Assembly: GCA_963377175.1 (NCBI GenBank)
Contig: CAUJNA010003505.1
Coordinates: forward strand, 1,516,702 to 1,580,701
Reading direction: 5' to 3'
Origin: Effrenium voratum
Taxonomy: Eukaryota > Sar > Dinophyceae > Suessiales > Symbiodiniaceae
DNA length: 64,000 nucleotides
This document shows, piece by piece, positions 49,020 to 60,500 of the stretch. The position numbers were made by a program, and so were the translations under genes. The notes under the pieces were generated by a model that had not been told where the DNA came from, searched no databases, and saw only the letters and a program-made list of their open reading frames with translations. The first letter of the stretch is position 1. The number at the start of each line of letters is the position of its first letter.

Positions 49020-50580
49020 GCATGCATGCATGGTCTTGCTGCCAGGTTCTACTCCTCCCCGGAGACCCGCACGGACAGCTGAAGCCAGCGTCAGAGAGGC
49101 ACCGATTGCGGGCGGCCTTTGCAATACCGACCAACCAAGATACATGTTGTAAAACATATATTGGCGTTTGTGATGGCAAGTTCACAGTCCCTTTCCGTTC
49201 TCTACTTTGCAAGCTTCGCCAAGTCTACGGGCAAAGCAAGCCGTTTGGTCGAAGGAGCATCATTCTTGGTAGGGAGACGTTTGCCACAGCCCAATCGCCA
49301 ACCAGGCGCCATCACCCTCAAAGTGGGGAGAGGTGCAGGGCCGAGATCATGTTTGCCCACTCTCAATCCAGACTGTACCGACAGAGACAGAGAGAGAGAG
49401 AGAGTTGTGTCATGGGAAGGCCCCGAGCAAGCAACCCTGCACGGCGGAAACCATCGTAACCACATTTTGGGCGCACATGCTGCGAAAGCGCCAACGTTAG
49501 CACTGCTTCGTGACTGCTTGCAAAAGTTGTTGAACGCGAGGGGCCTAGCCGTTGGATTTCCGAAACACAAGGGTTGCCGCCCGCAAAACTAATGGGTCCA
49601 GGCGCGTAAGCTGACGTAAGCATGCGAGTAAGGTTTGCGTAAGCTCGCCTAGAACGGCTGCCCGCTCGCCGACGCCGCGAACGCCGTTCCTTGATTTGCT
49701 GTGAGGAAGCACAAAGTTATCGGCCAAATCCAAAGCGCTGAGCAAGAAGGCTTCAAGAGGGCTACAAAGGGAAGACTGAGAGCAATTCTTCATCAACTTC
49801 CTAGCAAGCAGCGCGGAATCTTGACATGCTCAGTGACTGCCGCGTAAGCTACAAAATGGGTCGCATAAGCAAAGTGCTAGTTTGCGCGTAGGCAACAATC
49901 CACGGCATAGGGGTTCATGGGTTGTTTGTAGATGCTCAGCTGTTGATCAGCTGTGGATCGGCTGCGTTGCCACCTGCTACTGTTGATGGCATGGACAGAT
50001 ATGACACATTGCTCCTCACTAGTATTGAAGTGTTGCGTCCAGCTGGATCAACTGTATCACGTTCTTCTCGGTGGTATTTTGTTCATCACCAAGTCACGGC
50101 TTATTCAACAGATTCCCATGTCAGCTTGGGGCCAGAGCGAATACTGAGTGTGGCTCGCAATGTGTTTACGGTAGAGAGTTGGGGCAGTATCAAACACGAG
50201 CAAGACACAACCAAAGCGAGCAGATACGCACAGACACCCAAGCAACACAACAACGTTAGTATGGTCTTAGTACTAACGGAAGACTCACAGTGTGGGATAT
50301 GCCTTGTGGCAGTCACGCGATATTTTATGCCAGCGTAGTGAAGCGACGCATCGCCTGCCAAAGGACAAAGGGAAATGATGAGGTGATTCACTAGACATTG
50401 CAGGTTTTGATGTTCTTGATATGTTGAATATGGACCTTAAACATGGCAAGCAGCTTTCACCCAGGTGGTGTCGTCCCTGCCCCTGGTTCGACTCTCTGAG
50501 CAAAGCTCTCTTGGAAGCCGTCGCCTCATGCTGCACGGGTCATTTCCTTTGTGTCGAGACTAGGGACCCTGGCTCCATAG
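49020..50580. other. No supportable gene
   Basis: Short ORFs only and a (GA)n tract at 49385-49404. A near-consensus pol III B box (GGTTCGACTCT) at about 50486 lacks a convincing A box. Confidence 0.4.
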
Positions 50581-50699
50581 CGTGGATACGCACATTGTGA
50601 CATCGTGGCGAATTGAGTCTGATGACAAAGAGGTCCAGACAAGCGGCTGGGATTTTCTCCGTCAGCCGTTGCCTCACATTGCCACACATTCCAGTGTGT

Positions 50700-51214
50700 A
50701 TGTGTGTGTGTTGGACGTGTTGGAAGACTCAGGTGGCATTCCAGGAGCCACTGGTGCGGCCAGAGCCTATCTCAGCTGCTTGGCTCAAGTCAGTCGCGGC
50801 CCAGACCGCCCCGGCGAAAGCGATCGGTTCACGAGGCAACATCGACGCCACTCTGGAGAGCGGTGCTTGGAGCTGGGCCATGTCAACATGCGCTGCGCTG
50901 TGCCGCTGTACAATGATTGCGCACTGAGGCCCTGAGCCAAAAGCCAAGGCGGTACATGCAGTGGCTGCAGGCTCTCACTTTGGGCCTTTACACAGTGCCA
51001 GGTGACGCCACCATTGAAGCAGAATGATTTCTGGCGGGCGCACGAACAGTCCCCCGCCTGGTTGAAGAGCGAATTGAAGCTTGATGCAATGCCAGAACTG
51101 TTAGCCTTGGAGAGGGGCCTCACTCAGAGGTACGCGCTGCAAAGATCTCGCGAGTCCACGGCCAAGTTGCCATCCCTGTCTGAGCCGCAGCAAAGGCCGC
51201 CCCGAACTCCCTAG
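50700..51214 (+). CDS. Exon-like pieces of an unrecognised protein
   Basis: 50735-50900 reads FQEPLVRPEPISAAWLKSVA then a helical stretch. 50955-51000 reads MQWLQALTLGLYTVP up to a CAG/GTG boundary. 51002-51214 reads KQNDFWRAHEQSPAWLKSEL then LDAMPELLALERGLTQRYAL and a Pro-rich tail with stop TAG. Both larger pieces contain AWLKS followed by a hydrophobic helix. Joins not solved, family unknown. Confidence 0.35.
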
Positions 51215-51719
51215 ATCACTTGACCTACCTGGCAGACCGCGTCTAGGACTGAACGGCCAGAATTGGCGGGTAGATCAGCGCTGGAGGCAGTTGGTTTTTT
51301 GGCTTTCCTGACCTGAACGCATGTGCGGCTCGAAGGGGCGGCGCCTGGTGCAATCGCCAAAGCCATGCTCTTGGTGCCAATGAAGCAATTGTCAACATGA
51401 TTAAAAACTACCCCAACACCGTGTCCGTTGCAGAGCTCCGATATTCGCATGAGTGGTCAATGTAAGGCCTGCGCTGCACCAATATCTTCCTGTGCCGCAG
51501 GGTGCCCAGTTCCATGCAAGGAGCTGTGTGGCATGGGGAGCATTTGACTTGTGCCCGACAGCGTGTTTTGGGGTTAGAGTCGAAACCCATGTGCCCCGAG
51601 GTCCGGCGAGCCAGTGAGTAGCCCAGACCCAAGAGGCCAGTGCCAAGCCAGCCCAGAAGCTGAGGCAGGCACCTGGCAGTTTGCAGGAAATACCAGGGGA
51701 TGCACCTTCCGCCAGGATG

Positions 51720-52720
51720 CCAGGGCTGTGGAAATGCCGCAGCCAGATTCGGTGTACGAGCAGCTCCTTCAAGAGATCGCCAAGCGGCTGACTGCACCTT
51801 CACAGGAGCTTTGGAGCCTTGGGCCATCTTGGGCCCCTTCGCCTGAAATCTCATTGCAGGAGGTGGCAAGAGCTAACCAGATGGCCAGAGCAGACCGGAC
51901 CCCGGACGGACGGGGAGCAGCTTGACCGACGGAGCGACAAGGCCTGGGATCAAGCAGCTGCAACGCAGCCCCAGGAGGCCCGCTCCTTCTTTTCCTCTCC
52001 TTCTTTTCCTTCTTTCCCCCACCTTTCATGATCTTTCATGGTTTCAGTGAAGGATCCTTGGAGGAAGCAGCCAGACTCGTCTGACTCGTTCTGCGCGGCC
52101 CTTGCTCTTGCTGTTGCTGGCGATAGTCACTTTGGCAGTGCTCAGGTCTGTCTGAGATGTTGGACTTTCTGCAGCGCAGGGTCGAGGCAAGCGAGTCGAC
52201 GTTTTCTCCCAACCAGTTCACACCTGCCCAGGTGCAGAGCAGACAGATGAGGTGCGGAATGCAGCTTGCCAAAGTCGCAGGCTTCCTTGGCCTGCAGGCA
52301 ACTCAAAGCAGAGCTGGCAGCACGGTCACGGCTGGCAAGGACCTTCCAAGGCGAGCCTCACAGGTCTCAAGATGTCTCAAGGTCTTTTCATGTCTTTTCC
52401 CTTTTCGCATTTGGATTTGGGGTCCAAATGTCCAAGCTCGATCGAGGCTCCGGCGAATTCGCTTAGGTTGAGCCAAGCCCTGGGTTTGGAGTTGAACCAG
52501 GCCCGATGTCTGGAGACGCCGTTAAGCCCATGTGAACCTGGCAGATCTGTTTCTTCGAGCTGGCGACTTGGCCTGCATTGCGCCTGGCCACTTCGGCGCA
52601 GAGTCTCGAGTGGCCCACGGCTCGCAGGCTGTCAGAGACGCTGACGCCGTCACGTTCGGAGCAACGCCCGGGGGTAAAAATCAGGGCAGCCCTCGAGCTT
52701 CCTGCCAGCAGTAGATTTCC
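51720..52720 (+). CDS. Weak exon-like pieces
   Basis: 51735-51900 reads PQPDSVYEQLLQEIAKRLTA then a Pro-rich and helical part. 52157-52250 reads LDFLQRRVEASESTFSPNQF. Both are amphipathic and could be exons of one gene, but no joins or family were found. Low confidence. Confidence 0.25.
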
Positions 52721-52899
52721 CTGGCTTGCATATGCACGCTGAAACCTGTGCCTGGGTTCGTGCCTTCAAGGGTTCACAATTCCCACAGGCACATTGAAGC
52801 GAAACGAACCTGGATGTCATGCTTCTCCATAAGAGCATAATTCCTTCTTGCTGGAAAGAGAGGCAAAACAAATTCTTTCAGAGTTTGCCCTTGAGGAGT

Positions 52900-54500
52900 G
52901 CAACTGAGTCAAAATTGAAGCAATTGTGCAGGAGGATGGATTCTTTGCTTGATGGCTGAAGGCGATCTACTACAGTTGCAGTCGATGAATACACACACAC
53001 ACACTTTCAAGAGAGCAGTTAATTGTGGCCATGATCTAGTGACTTGGTGACAAAGCCACATCAATGGGTCAAACAATCATGCGCAATAGCAACAGCCTGC
53101 AACAACATAGAAGCTTGATGCCACAACAATGCACCAGCCTCGATGCAAGGTGGAAGCTGACTGTGCTGAGTGTACATAACGTCGCAGCTTGATAGTTGCG
53201 CAGGTCAGCACAGTTGTGCAATTGAACAAGGAACTGCGGTCAAGCAGGCATTCTGAGCAGGAAGTGTTTGCTGTCTAGCAATCGGACTACAGCACCATGC
53301 AAGAGTTGTGCATGATAGGTCCCTCGATGCCTTGGTCAAAACCATCCAGGCGAAGCGCCCAGTGACAGCTTTTTGCCCCTCGTCCTGCATCTCAGGCCAG
53401 ATTTGGAGAATTCGATAGCCGGCATGCTTCTTGTTTGCAGAGTTGCCGAGAGCTGGCACCTGTGACCTTTTAGATTCAGGTTGCGACCTCCATCTACAGC
53501 CTTGCAGCGCTCAGGCTCTCGATATTGCACGGAATCGACGCTCTAGGGCGCTCTATGATTAAGCAGTCGTCCCCGAAAGTTCCTCATGGCCGAATGGAAG
53601 GTGGCAGGCACCACGCATTCAAACAGGAGTGGCGAATGATACAGCCGCCGAGGCATGCTTAGCAGCAATATCATTCGAAATATTTTGGTGAAATCGGCCC
53701 TTAGCTATGGGTTTCCAGAAGCGCTTGCCAGGTTGTGTTGCTTTCACGCCGGCTAGGGGAGGCTCGCCTTAGCTTTGCGGGTGTATGAGTACCATGACTG
53801 ACCTGCAAGCTGGCAGGATCTGCAGGGGAGTGCCTTCGGGCACCGCAGCCTTTCCAACATTTGCTGGGTGCTCCAGCAGCACAGCTGACATCAACCGAGT
53901 AGATTCATCCATCTTGGTGGTTCGTTATTCTGTGGATGGTTTGGCATTGTTGCAGACCGCCCTCTCAAACACAATGTCACAAGAAGAGTTCAAGTCGACA
54001 AGCCATGATGATCAGGCAATCGCGAAGCTGAGTGCTGCAACCCCTCAGCAAGGCTCTTAAAGAAAACAGTGGCAACAGGTCGTCCAACTGGTCGCTTTAG
54101 CGCCATATATTGTTGTTTTTGTTTTTTGCCAGTATGTCACTGACAAATCGATGTGTTTGGCCCTTGTCAAACGCATTGGCCACCGTGAGCCCCAGGCTCC
54201 AAGCGACATCTCAAAGCCTGGCGCCAGCTGCTGTCCGCGCCCCGCTGGTGTGCTTCATTCGTCAGTGGCCAATGGAGCTGTTCGGTTGCGAATGAGGATC
54301 ACTTAAGCTTGAATTCCATCTCAGGCGCGACTAGCATCACAGATGAATGCGCAGGTGGACTGCAGTTGTAGAAACTGACCTCAATCACCAGCAAACAGTT
54401 GAGAGGGCTCAAGTGAACTGCGAGCATTCTTGCCGGCACCAGGGCTTGTCAAACACATGCTGGGCATTTGCCGTGCTTCAGCGGCGGACTTTGATTGATT
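52900..54500. other. No supportable gene
   Basis: Short ORFs and a (CA)n tract at 52992-53005. One plus frame at 53785-54060 is open for 91 codons without recognisable features. Confidence 0.4.
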
Positions 54501-54614
54501 TGAGTAGTCCATACAGAAGAGGGGACAGTTCTCATGTGCTGTGCTGACTGCAGACAGAAAACCTCAGGCTAACTGCTGCGACCCCACTGGCCACAAGGTG
54601 GGCAACTGGGACTA

Positions 54615-55850
54615 ACGATTGACTGAGCTTTGCCCGCCCGAAGTTTCTGGCGGTCCGCGTGCCACGCTTGGCCATGCGCAGAGGCGTTGCCGAGGGCTCA
54701 ACAGCTTTCGCGTCGGCGACTCGGCCGAGTCTCGCTTTGAGGCCGCAGCATTTCGCCAGCTTGGCATGGGCAATTGCAGCCGCAAGGGTGGAGGCGTGCA
54801 AAATGGGTGGGTCTCAAAAACGGGGCGCCACTCAAGCCCTGCAAGAACAGGGAAAGCCGATTGTGCCATTTTGAGACATCCAAGCAAGTCTGACGAGTAG
54901 GACACCTTTGACGGAGCCGCAGAAGTACTAGATACCATTGAGCATGAGGCAGGTGCCGAGGCACATGAGCTGTCCAGCACGTGTGACGCTGAGAGGCCAC
55001 ACAAAGGTTTGATACTTTCTCCCCGCAGCGGCTTGGCTGAATTTGCTGGCCGTTTGTGCTGTTTATCCCTCGAGGCAGCATGATGCTCAGGAATCTGGCT
55101 ATCACGATTTGGGCGTTTGCTAAGCACGCCCCTGAGATGAGCTGAGAGCTTCCATGTGGCGTTCTTGCTGGCGAAAGGCTCTTGCATCCTCCAGAGCCGC
55201 TTCTATTTCTGTCACTTAGTTTGCAGTAGGTCTCCCCAAATCGCAAAAGTCCCGAACGTACCGATTGAGGTTGGGACAGCTCACCCGACAGGAACTTCAA
55301 GGCGTGTGGAGTATCTTTTGCTTTGAAGTTCTTGAGCCGCAGGCTTCAGTGCCATGCAGATCTCCACTTCTGTGTGGGCACTGGCTCGGCTTGCCGAGGC
55401 ATGGGTTTGAAAGCGGATAGTGAAAACTTGGCCATGAGCATTCGCTCAGGCCTCGCAGCATTGCCATCAGCATGACAGGTCTCGTCCACACCTGAGAGAG
55501 GGACAACTTAAATTTGTCTGCCAATGAAAGTCGGATGTATTGCGGTGCAGAGAGTTGCTAGAGTTAGCAGCATTTCCGGAGTTTTCTTCAGCTGCCAGGC
55601 ATGTCTCTCATCACGGAGGGCTGTGGAAGACTCTGCGAGTTCTCTGAGCAGGTGAGGAACGACAAAACCATTTCGACAGAGCTGTGCCACTATTGCCCCT
55701 GTCAAAACATTTGGTTGCATTGGGTTGCTGAATGGGCCAGCTGCCATGAGAACAATACTCGGCCGTACCTCTGGGGTTGAACACTCCCGGAGCCCTTGAT
55801 AGATGGCCACAATGGGGATTCCGATTCCAGGTCCAAAAGTGTCCATACAT
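54615..55850 (-). CDS. Unrecognised helical protein, minus-strand exons
   Basis: Reading from high to low coordinate. 55846-55508 encodes IVAIYQGLRECSTPEVRPSI, GPFSNPMQPNVLTGAIVAQL and LRELAESSTALRDERHAWQL, then ends at TTTCATTGGC near a stop. About 55510-55420 encodes VMLMAMLRGLSECSW. 55215-55133 encodes TEIEAALEDARAFRQQERHM, a coiled-coil stretch. 54801-54615 encodes STLAAAIAHAKLAKCCGLKA then a basic tail. The helix-rich make-up with a repeated YQGLREC / LRGLSEC word suggests an alpha-solenoid, possibly an organelle RNA-binding type, but that is a guess. Exon boundaries mostly unsolved. Confidence 0.42.
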
Positions 55851-57570
55851 ACCCACAGCTGAGCATAGGGGGGATGAATGCCCGGAGAGGGCCTCGCGAA
55901 CCTTGCGTTCGGCCTGTCTGCTTCCCGGCCCCAGCCTCAGCAAGTGGCTCACTTCGCAGAATGGGGAACTCCGACGCGAGGAATCCTCCACGGCCCGCCC
56001 GGAGAAATTCAGTTCAAGCAAAATATGGTCCAAAGACGGGACTGATATATTTAGTTTATGAGAAGGACATGGTAGCACGAACATGTTTCAAAGGTTTGCG
56101 CAAGAATGACTGGAATGGTAGTGAGCATTGCTCAACACAGTAGTATTGGAGATATGTGTATGTGTGTGTGTGTACAACTATGGACATGTTGATTATGAAT
56201 AGTGAAGCCTGTCTCTAGTATATTATTATGCAAGGTCAACGTCGGATTGAGAACCCCCGTCCCCGAGAGGTCACATCTCATAAAACGGGTTCTGGGAGAC
56301 TCTGCGGGATGGCCGACGCATCCGGAAATCTGGTAAAGTTTCAATTGGGCTTGAATTGAAATCATGTGTGTGTGTGTGTTTTTTGCTGGAAGATGGTTCT
56401 TCCGAATGCGCCGTACTAACTAGGGGTCGTCCCGGAGGCCTGCGTCAGAGTTTGATTTCGGCTGAAGATCGTGGAGGCATGCAGGTAACTCCCCGCGCTT
56501 GTTGGGGAGTTCTTGGCTAAGACTTCTGGCAAGACCTGTTCGTCCATTTGTGTTTCGGTCACGGCCGTCAAGAAACATAGAACTGCGTGCTGTTTGAACA
56601 AAAGGTCGCTTGAAGAGTGACGACTTGCGCTGGTGTGACCCCATGTTGTGATTTGGAAAGCCACACGTGCGCCATAGTTGGACTGCTGAAAGATCTGAAA
56701 GCAAGCATTGTTAGACGATGTTGTCACGTGCGTATCTGTTCGCAATGGTACACGTACTAGTGTGCAGGCTTGAGATCGCCGTTTTGGCTTGTCTCCTTGT
56801 GACATGCTCAGGTTGCTCGGGTGTATGTGTGTTCATTGTGTGCATGATTTTGTATAATATGTGGTGTTCTGGTAAAACAGCACATCAAGTATTTGCACAT
56901 CAACACGCGAGTGCAAGAACAGTCCGCGAAGCTGTAGCGACACAAAACAAAGCAGCACATACTGAAGGGTGTCACTATGTGTCACTGGATGCCTTGAGAT
57001 GGGACCTTGAGGTGAAAACACGTACATTTCGGCAAACGTTTGGTTCCAGGCATTCTGTTGTGGCTTGCAGGGCTGATTAAATTATACTGCCGAAGTGTGC
57101 CGTGGCTGAACCTGCGCTGACAGTCATTGTCAACTGCACTGATACTGTAAAGGCAATTTTGTTCTTGCTGCGCACGCGGGTTGTTGCCAAGAGCCATCCA
57201 TGATCGCAGTCTCGGCTCATTCTGCATGAACGCAGCAGCCAACTAAGCACAGCTGAGCAACAATCAAAATCCGAGCAAGTGAAGGCTAGTAGGAGACAGC
57301 CCCAACCGCTAGTAGATAGGTGCGGCCGCCCTCGTGATTCTTTGCATGTTTGGGTAGACTCGGACCACTTCCCTTCCAGGTTTGATAAAGACAGGTGACA
57401 AGAGTGAAGACAAAGTCACGACGCTGACTGAATGAGAATTCCTGGCACTTGGAAAGGGCTAACGGTTGCTAGCACTTGGCAAACATAGTGCAAAAGAGTT
57501 GAGTCAAGTGCATTTGGCCTTGATTGCCGATGTGATGCCTCAAATTTGAAGCCTGAATGTCAGATGCCAA
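55851..57570. other. Intergenic stretch
   Basis: (GT)n tracts at 56157-56172 and 56366-56380. An ORF at 56718-57080 (+) starts with hydrophobic segments but shows no family features. The in-frame TGA at 57547-57549 closes the frame of the next gene upstream of its ATG. Confidence 0.4.
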
Positions 57571-60500
57571 ATGCCGTTTACACGCGGATGCTTGCAATGG
57601 TTGACTGTTCGGCTTTTGTTGCTGGTGCGTTGCACCTGTTCACTTGAAGCTGGTGGACAAGCATGGCCACTGACACCAGTGCGAGCAGCAGAGCGAATTC
57701 CGCTAATGATGAAGATTTCCACATCTGACAATGAGGCATACAGTGTGACCGAAGGCAGCTTGACGCTGGTCTTGAAATGGCAGGATGCTTCGGTCTTGCA
57801 GTTCGACCACTCACTGTCAAATTGCAAGGACATCATCGTGGAGGTATGGCAGTTCCCGGCTCCAGCTAGTTGTGCCACTACAAGTGACGGATCTGCTGTA
57901 AGCTTCACCTTCTACGATGATCATACCTTGGGTGCAGCTACTACATATATTTTGATGACGGCAGTGCACTTGCAGCAATCAGGCGGCACTGATGTACAAC
58001 GAACTTGCATTGCTCAAATCATACGTGACTTCGAGTTGATAGATCAATTTGGTGTTGTCATCCCTCAAATCTTAGAGGCTCAGGCAGGTCCACAGCTGGG
58101 TTTCTTTGACATCACCCCGATGAGCCTCAGCCTCAACAGCGCCACAACATTTACACTGGAGATATCCTTGGCCTCCTCTTCCGAAGCATTTGCTATTGAC
58201 CCAGGTGCTCAGGGGAGCATTGTGATTTGGGCTGCTCCGTTCTTCGCATGGGATTTTGTGCAACCCTGCGCTGTGGATGCGAGCACAGAGAGCTCCAGCG
58301 TTCAGGGAAGGGGAACATGCACATTCCTGCGATATCCAGACGTCGGTGACGCTGAGATTCGAGCTGCGGTGGGGTTCAACTCCATCAAGCTAATGCCATC
58401 CGAGAAGATTGGTCTGTCACCGGTGATGTTTCGATTTCAGGTGAGCAGTCCCAGCACCGGCAGCTTCGGGGACAAGTGGTACGCACAAGCTCTCAAGGCA
58501 GACCGTCCGATGCAGGCACCACTTTCCTCGCCAGGTTTGAGCATTCCACCAAGGCCTGCAGCTTCAATCACTCAAGTAAGCAGTGCTGCAGCTGGCGCTG
58601 ACAGCACTATGAGCTTGGCATTCGAAACGGGTATATCATTTTCCAGAGGCAGGCTCATATTCAGCGCCCCACTGACGTTCGACTTCATTGATGCGCAAAT
58701 GTCAGTGTCTGGTTTTGCACGAGTTGGTACTAACGCAATCTTGAGCGACAACACATTGAAAATTGAAGTGGTTGATGAAGGAATTTGGAGCAATGTTCTC
58801 TATGCAGTGATCCTGCATGTTCGGAACCCGGCAACTGCGATGCTGTCAGTGACTTGCGTTGAAAGTCTGCTGACCCTGGTTGATGATTCCTTGCTGGGCA
58901 CTTTGGCAGCTTCACCATTCACCATGAGCGACTCGGAAGCCTGGCACTTACAAATAGAAGTTGGCAACCCGGTTGAGACGAGCGGTTCGGCCTCCATCAC
59001 ACCGGTTGACATGCATCTAAGCATGCCTGGGGTCATTTCACCACTGAATTATGCCGTGGGCAGGAGCAACACTTTAGAAGTGTCTTTTGAACTGGTACTG
59101 GGCGTTCTTTCTTCTGATGCAGCAATCGTGCTTTCAGGGCCGGCTGAATTTAGTTTCGCCTGCAGCACATTCACTGCAGCAACTTCGCTGCTGACAGTTT
59201 TGCCTTTACTTGCGCCTTCTGGCTGTACTGCAAGCAACGGGTATTTATCTTTGGCATTGGCACATGGAGTGTTTCTGGCAGCTGGCACGCTTCTGTCCTT
59301 TCAAATCAGCTTGGAGAACCCTTCCTTGCTTCAAGCTGTTGATCTGGAAAGCCGGCTTCAATCCAGTGCATTTGCCGTTGATCAGGCTTGGATGTTGTCC
59401 ATTCAGTCCAATGGTGTGTCCTGTCAAGCATCGCGGTTGAAGTCCCCTCATGGTGCCTGGCAATGGCAGTTGTTTGTCAGGGAATTGAGCCTGCAGGCCT
59501 TATTCACTGGCGCTTTGCCCGGAGCTGAAGACTTTGTAGCGCTATCCTTTGAATTCTCTGCGAGAGTTCTTCGTGGCAGCCGTTTGCACATTTTTGCTCC
59601 TGTGGGTTATACGTTTCTGTCAAATTTTAGTGTGGATGACACAGCGCCAGATCGGCTAGTCGTCGGGTTTTCTGAGATTGGGGAATATCCAAATGAGCTT
59701 GTTGTTCCGCTAGAGGGGCATGCTTTCGAGCACATCGTTTATGGTCTTCATGGCACGGTTCGGAACGCACTGGCAACACCAGGATCACAAGAGCCCGGCT
59801 TCAATCGCTGGAGTCTTTGGGTGCAAGTGCCTGATCAGATCAGTTCAGTGGCGGCACTCCAGGGCAGAGCAGAAGCTGGAACTCTTGTAGGTGGCGATCT
59901 GCAAGCACTCCGAGCTTGTGGCATTTCTCCTTCAACTACTGTTTTTGGCTGGCAAAACCAACTTGCAGTCACCTTCTTTGTAGCCACTAGCATCTACTCC
60001 AGCGATGCTTCTTTGGGAAGTGTTCACGTCGTGGCTCCGCAAGGCTTCAGCTTTCCAGTGGAGTGCATTGTGTCCGGGCTGCCAGCCTCGCTTGGCTCGA
60101 CATCAACCTGCAAAGGCAACGGCAACAGAGCCATTGTCAGGCTCACTGGGGCCATCCCCAGAGGACCCCTTGTGGAGTTCTTCCTTGAACTTGTCAATCC
60201 AACAGAGGCAGTTGTTGGTCATTGGACCATTGCCACCTATCAAGGCCTTGTCCAAGTTGAAGAATGTGAACAGAAAGTGGCGTCCTTTGACCTCACAAGG
60301 GCCCTGAATCAAGCTCTGATGTCAAGAGCAGTTGTGGGCCAGGATTTGCGACCAGGTTACCTAAGCGTATATCAGTTCGTTTTTGCCTACCCAGAACGCA
60401 CGGCCGAAGAACTGGCTGATATTGCTGGAGGAGATCAGGGTGGGGCGGGCAGCAACTTCAAATTCCCTGTTGAAACAGAATTGGGAAGCGGAGATAGTCT

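Noticed and set aside
50470..50500. Second near-consensus pol III B box (GGTTCGACTCT)
   Set aside because: No A box at usable spacing and no cloverleaf pairing.
50776..50788. TTGGCTCAAG, the 3' end of the dinoflagellate spliced leader
   Set aside because: Only 10 bases match; the preceding 11 bases do not resemble the leader, and the position falls inside an exon-like frame.
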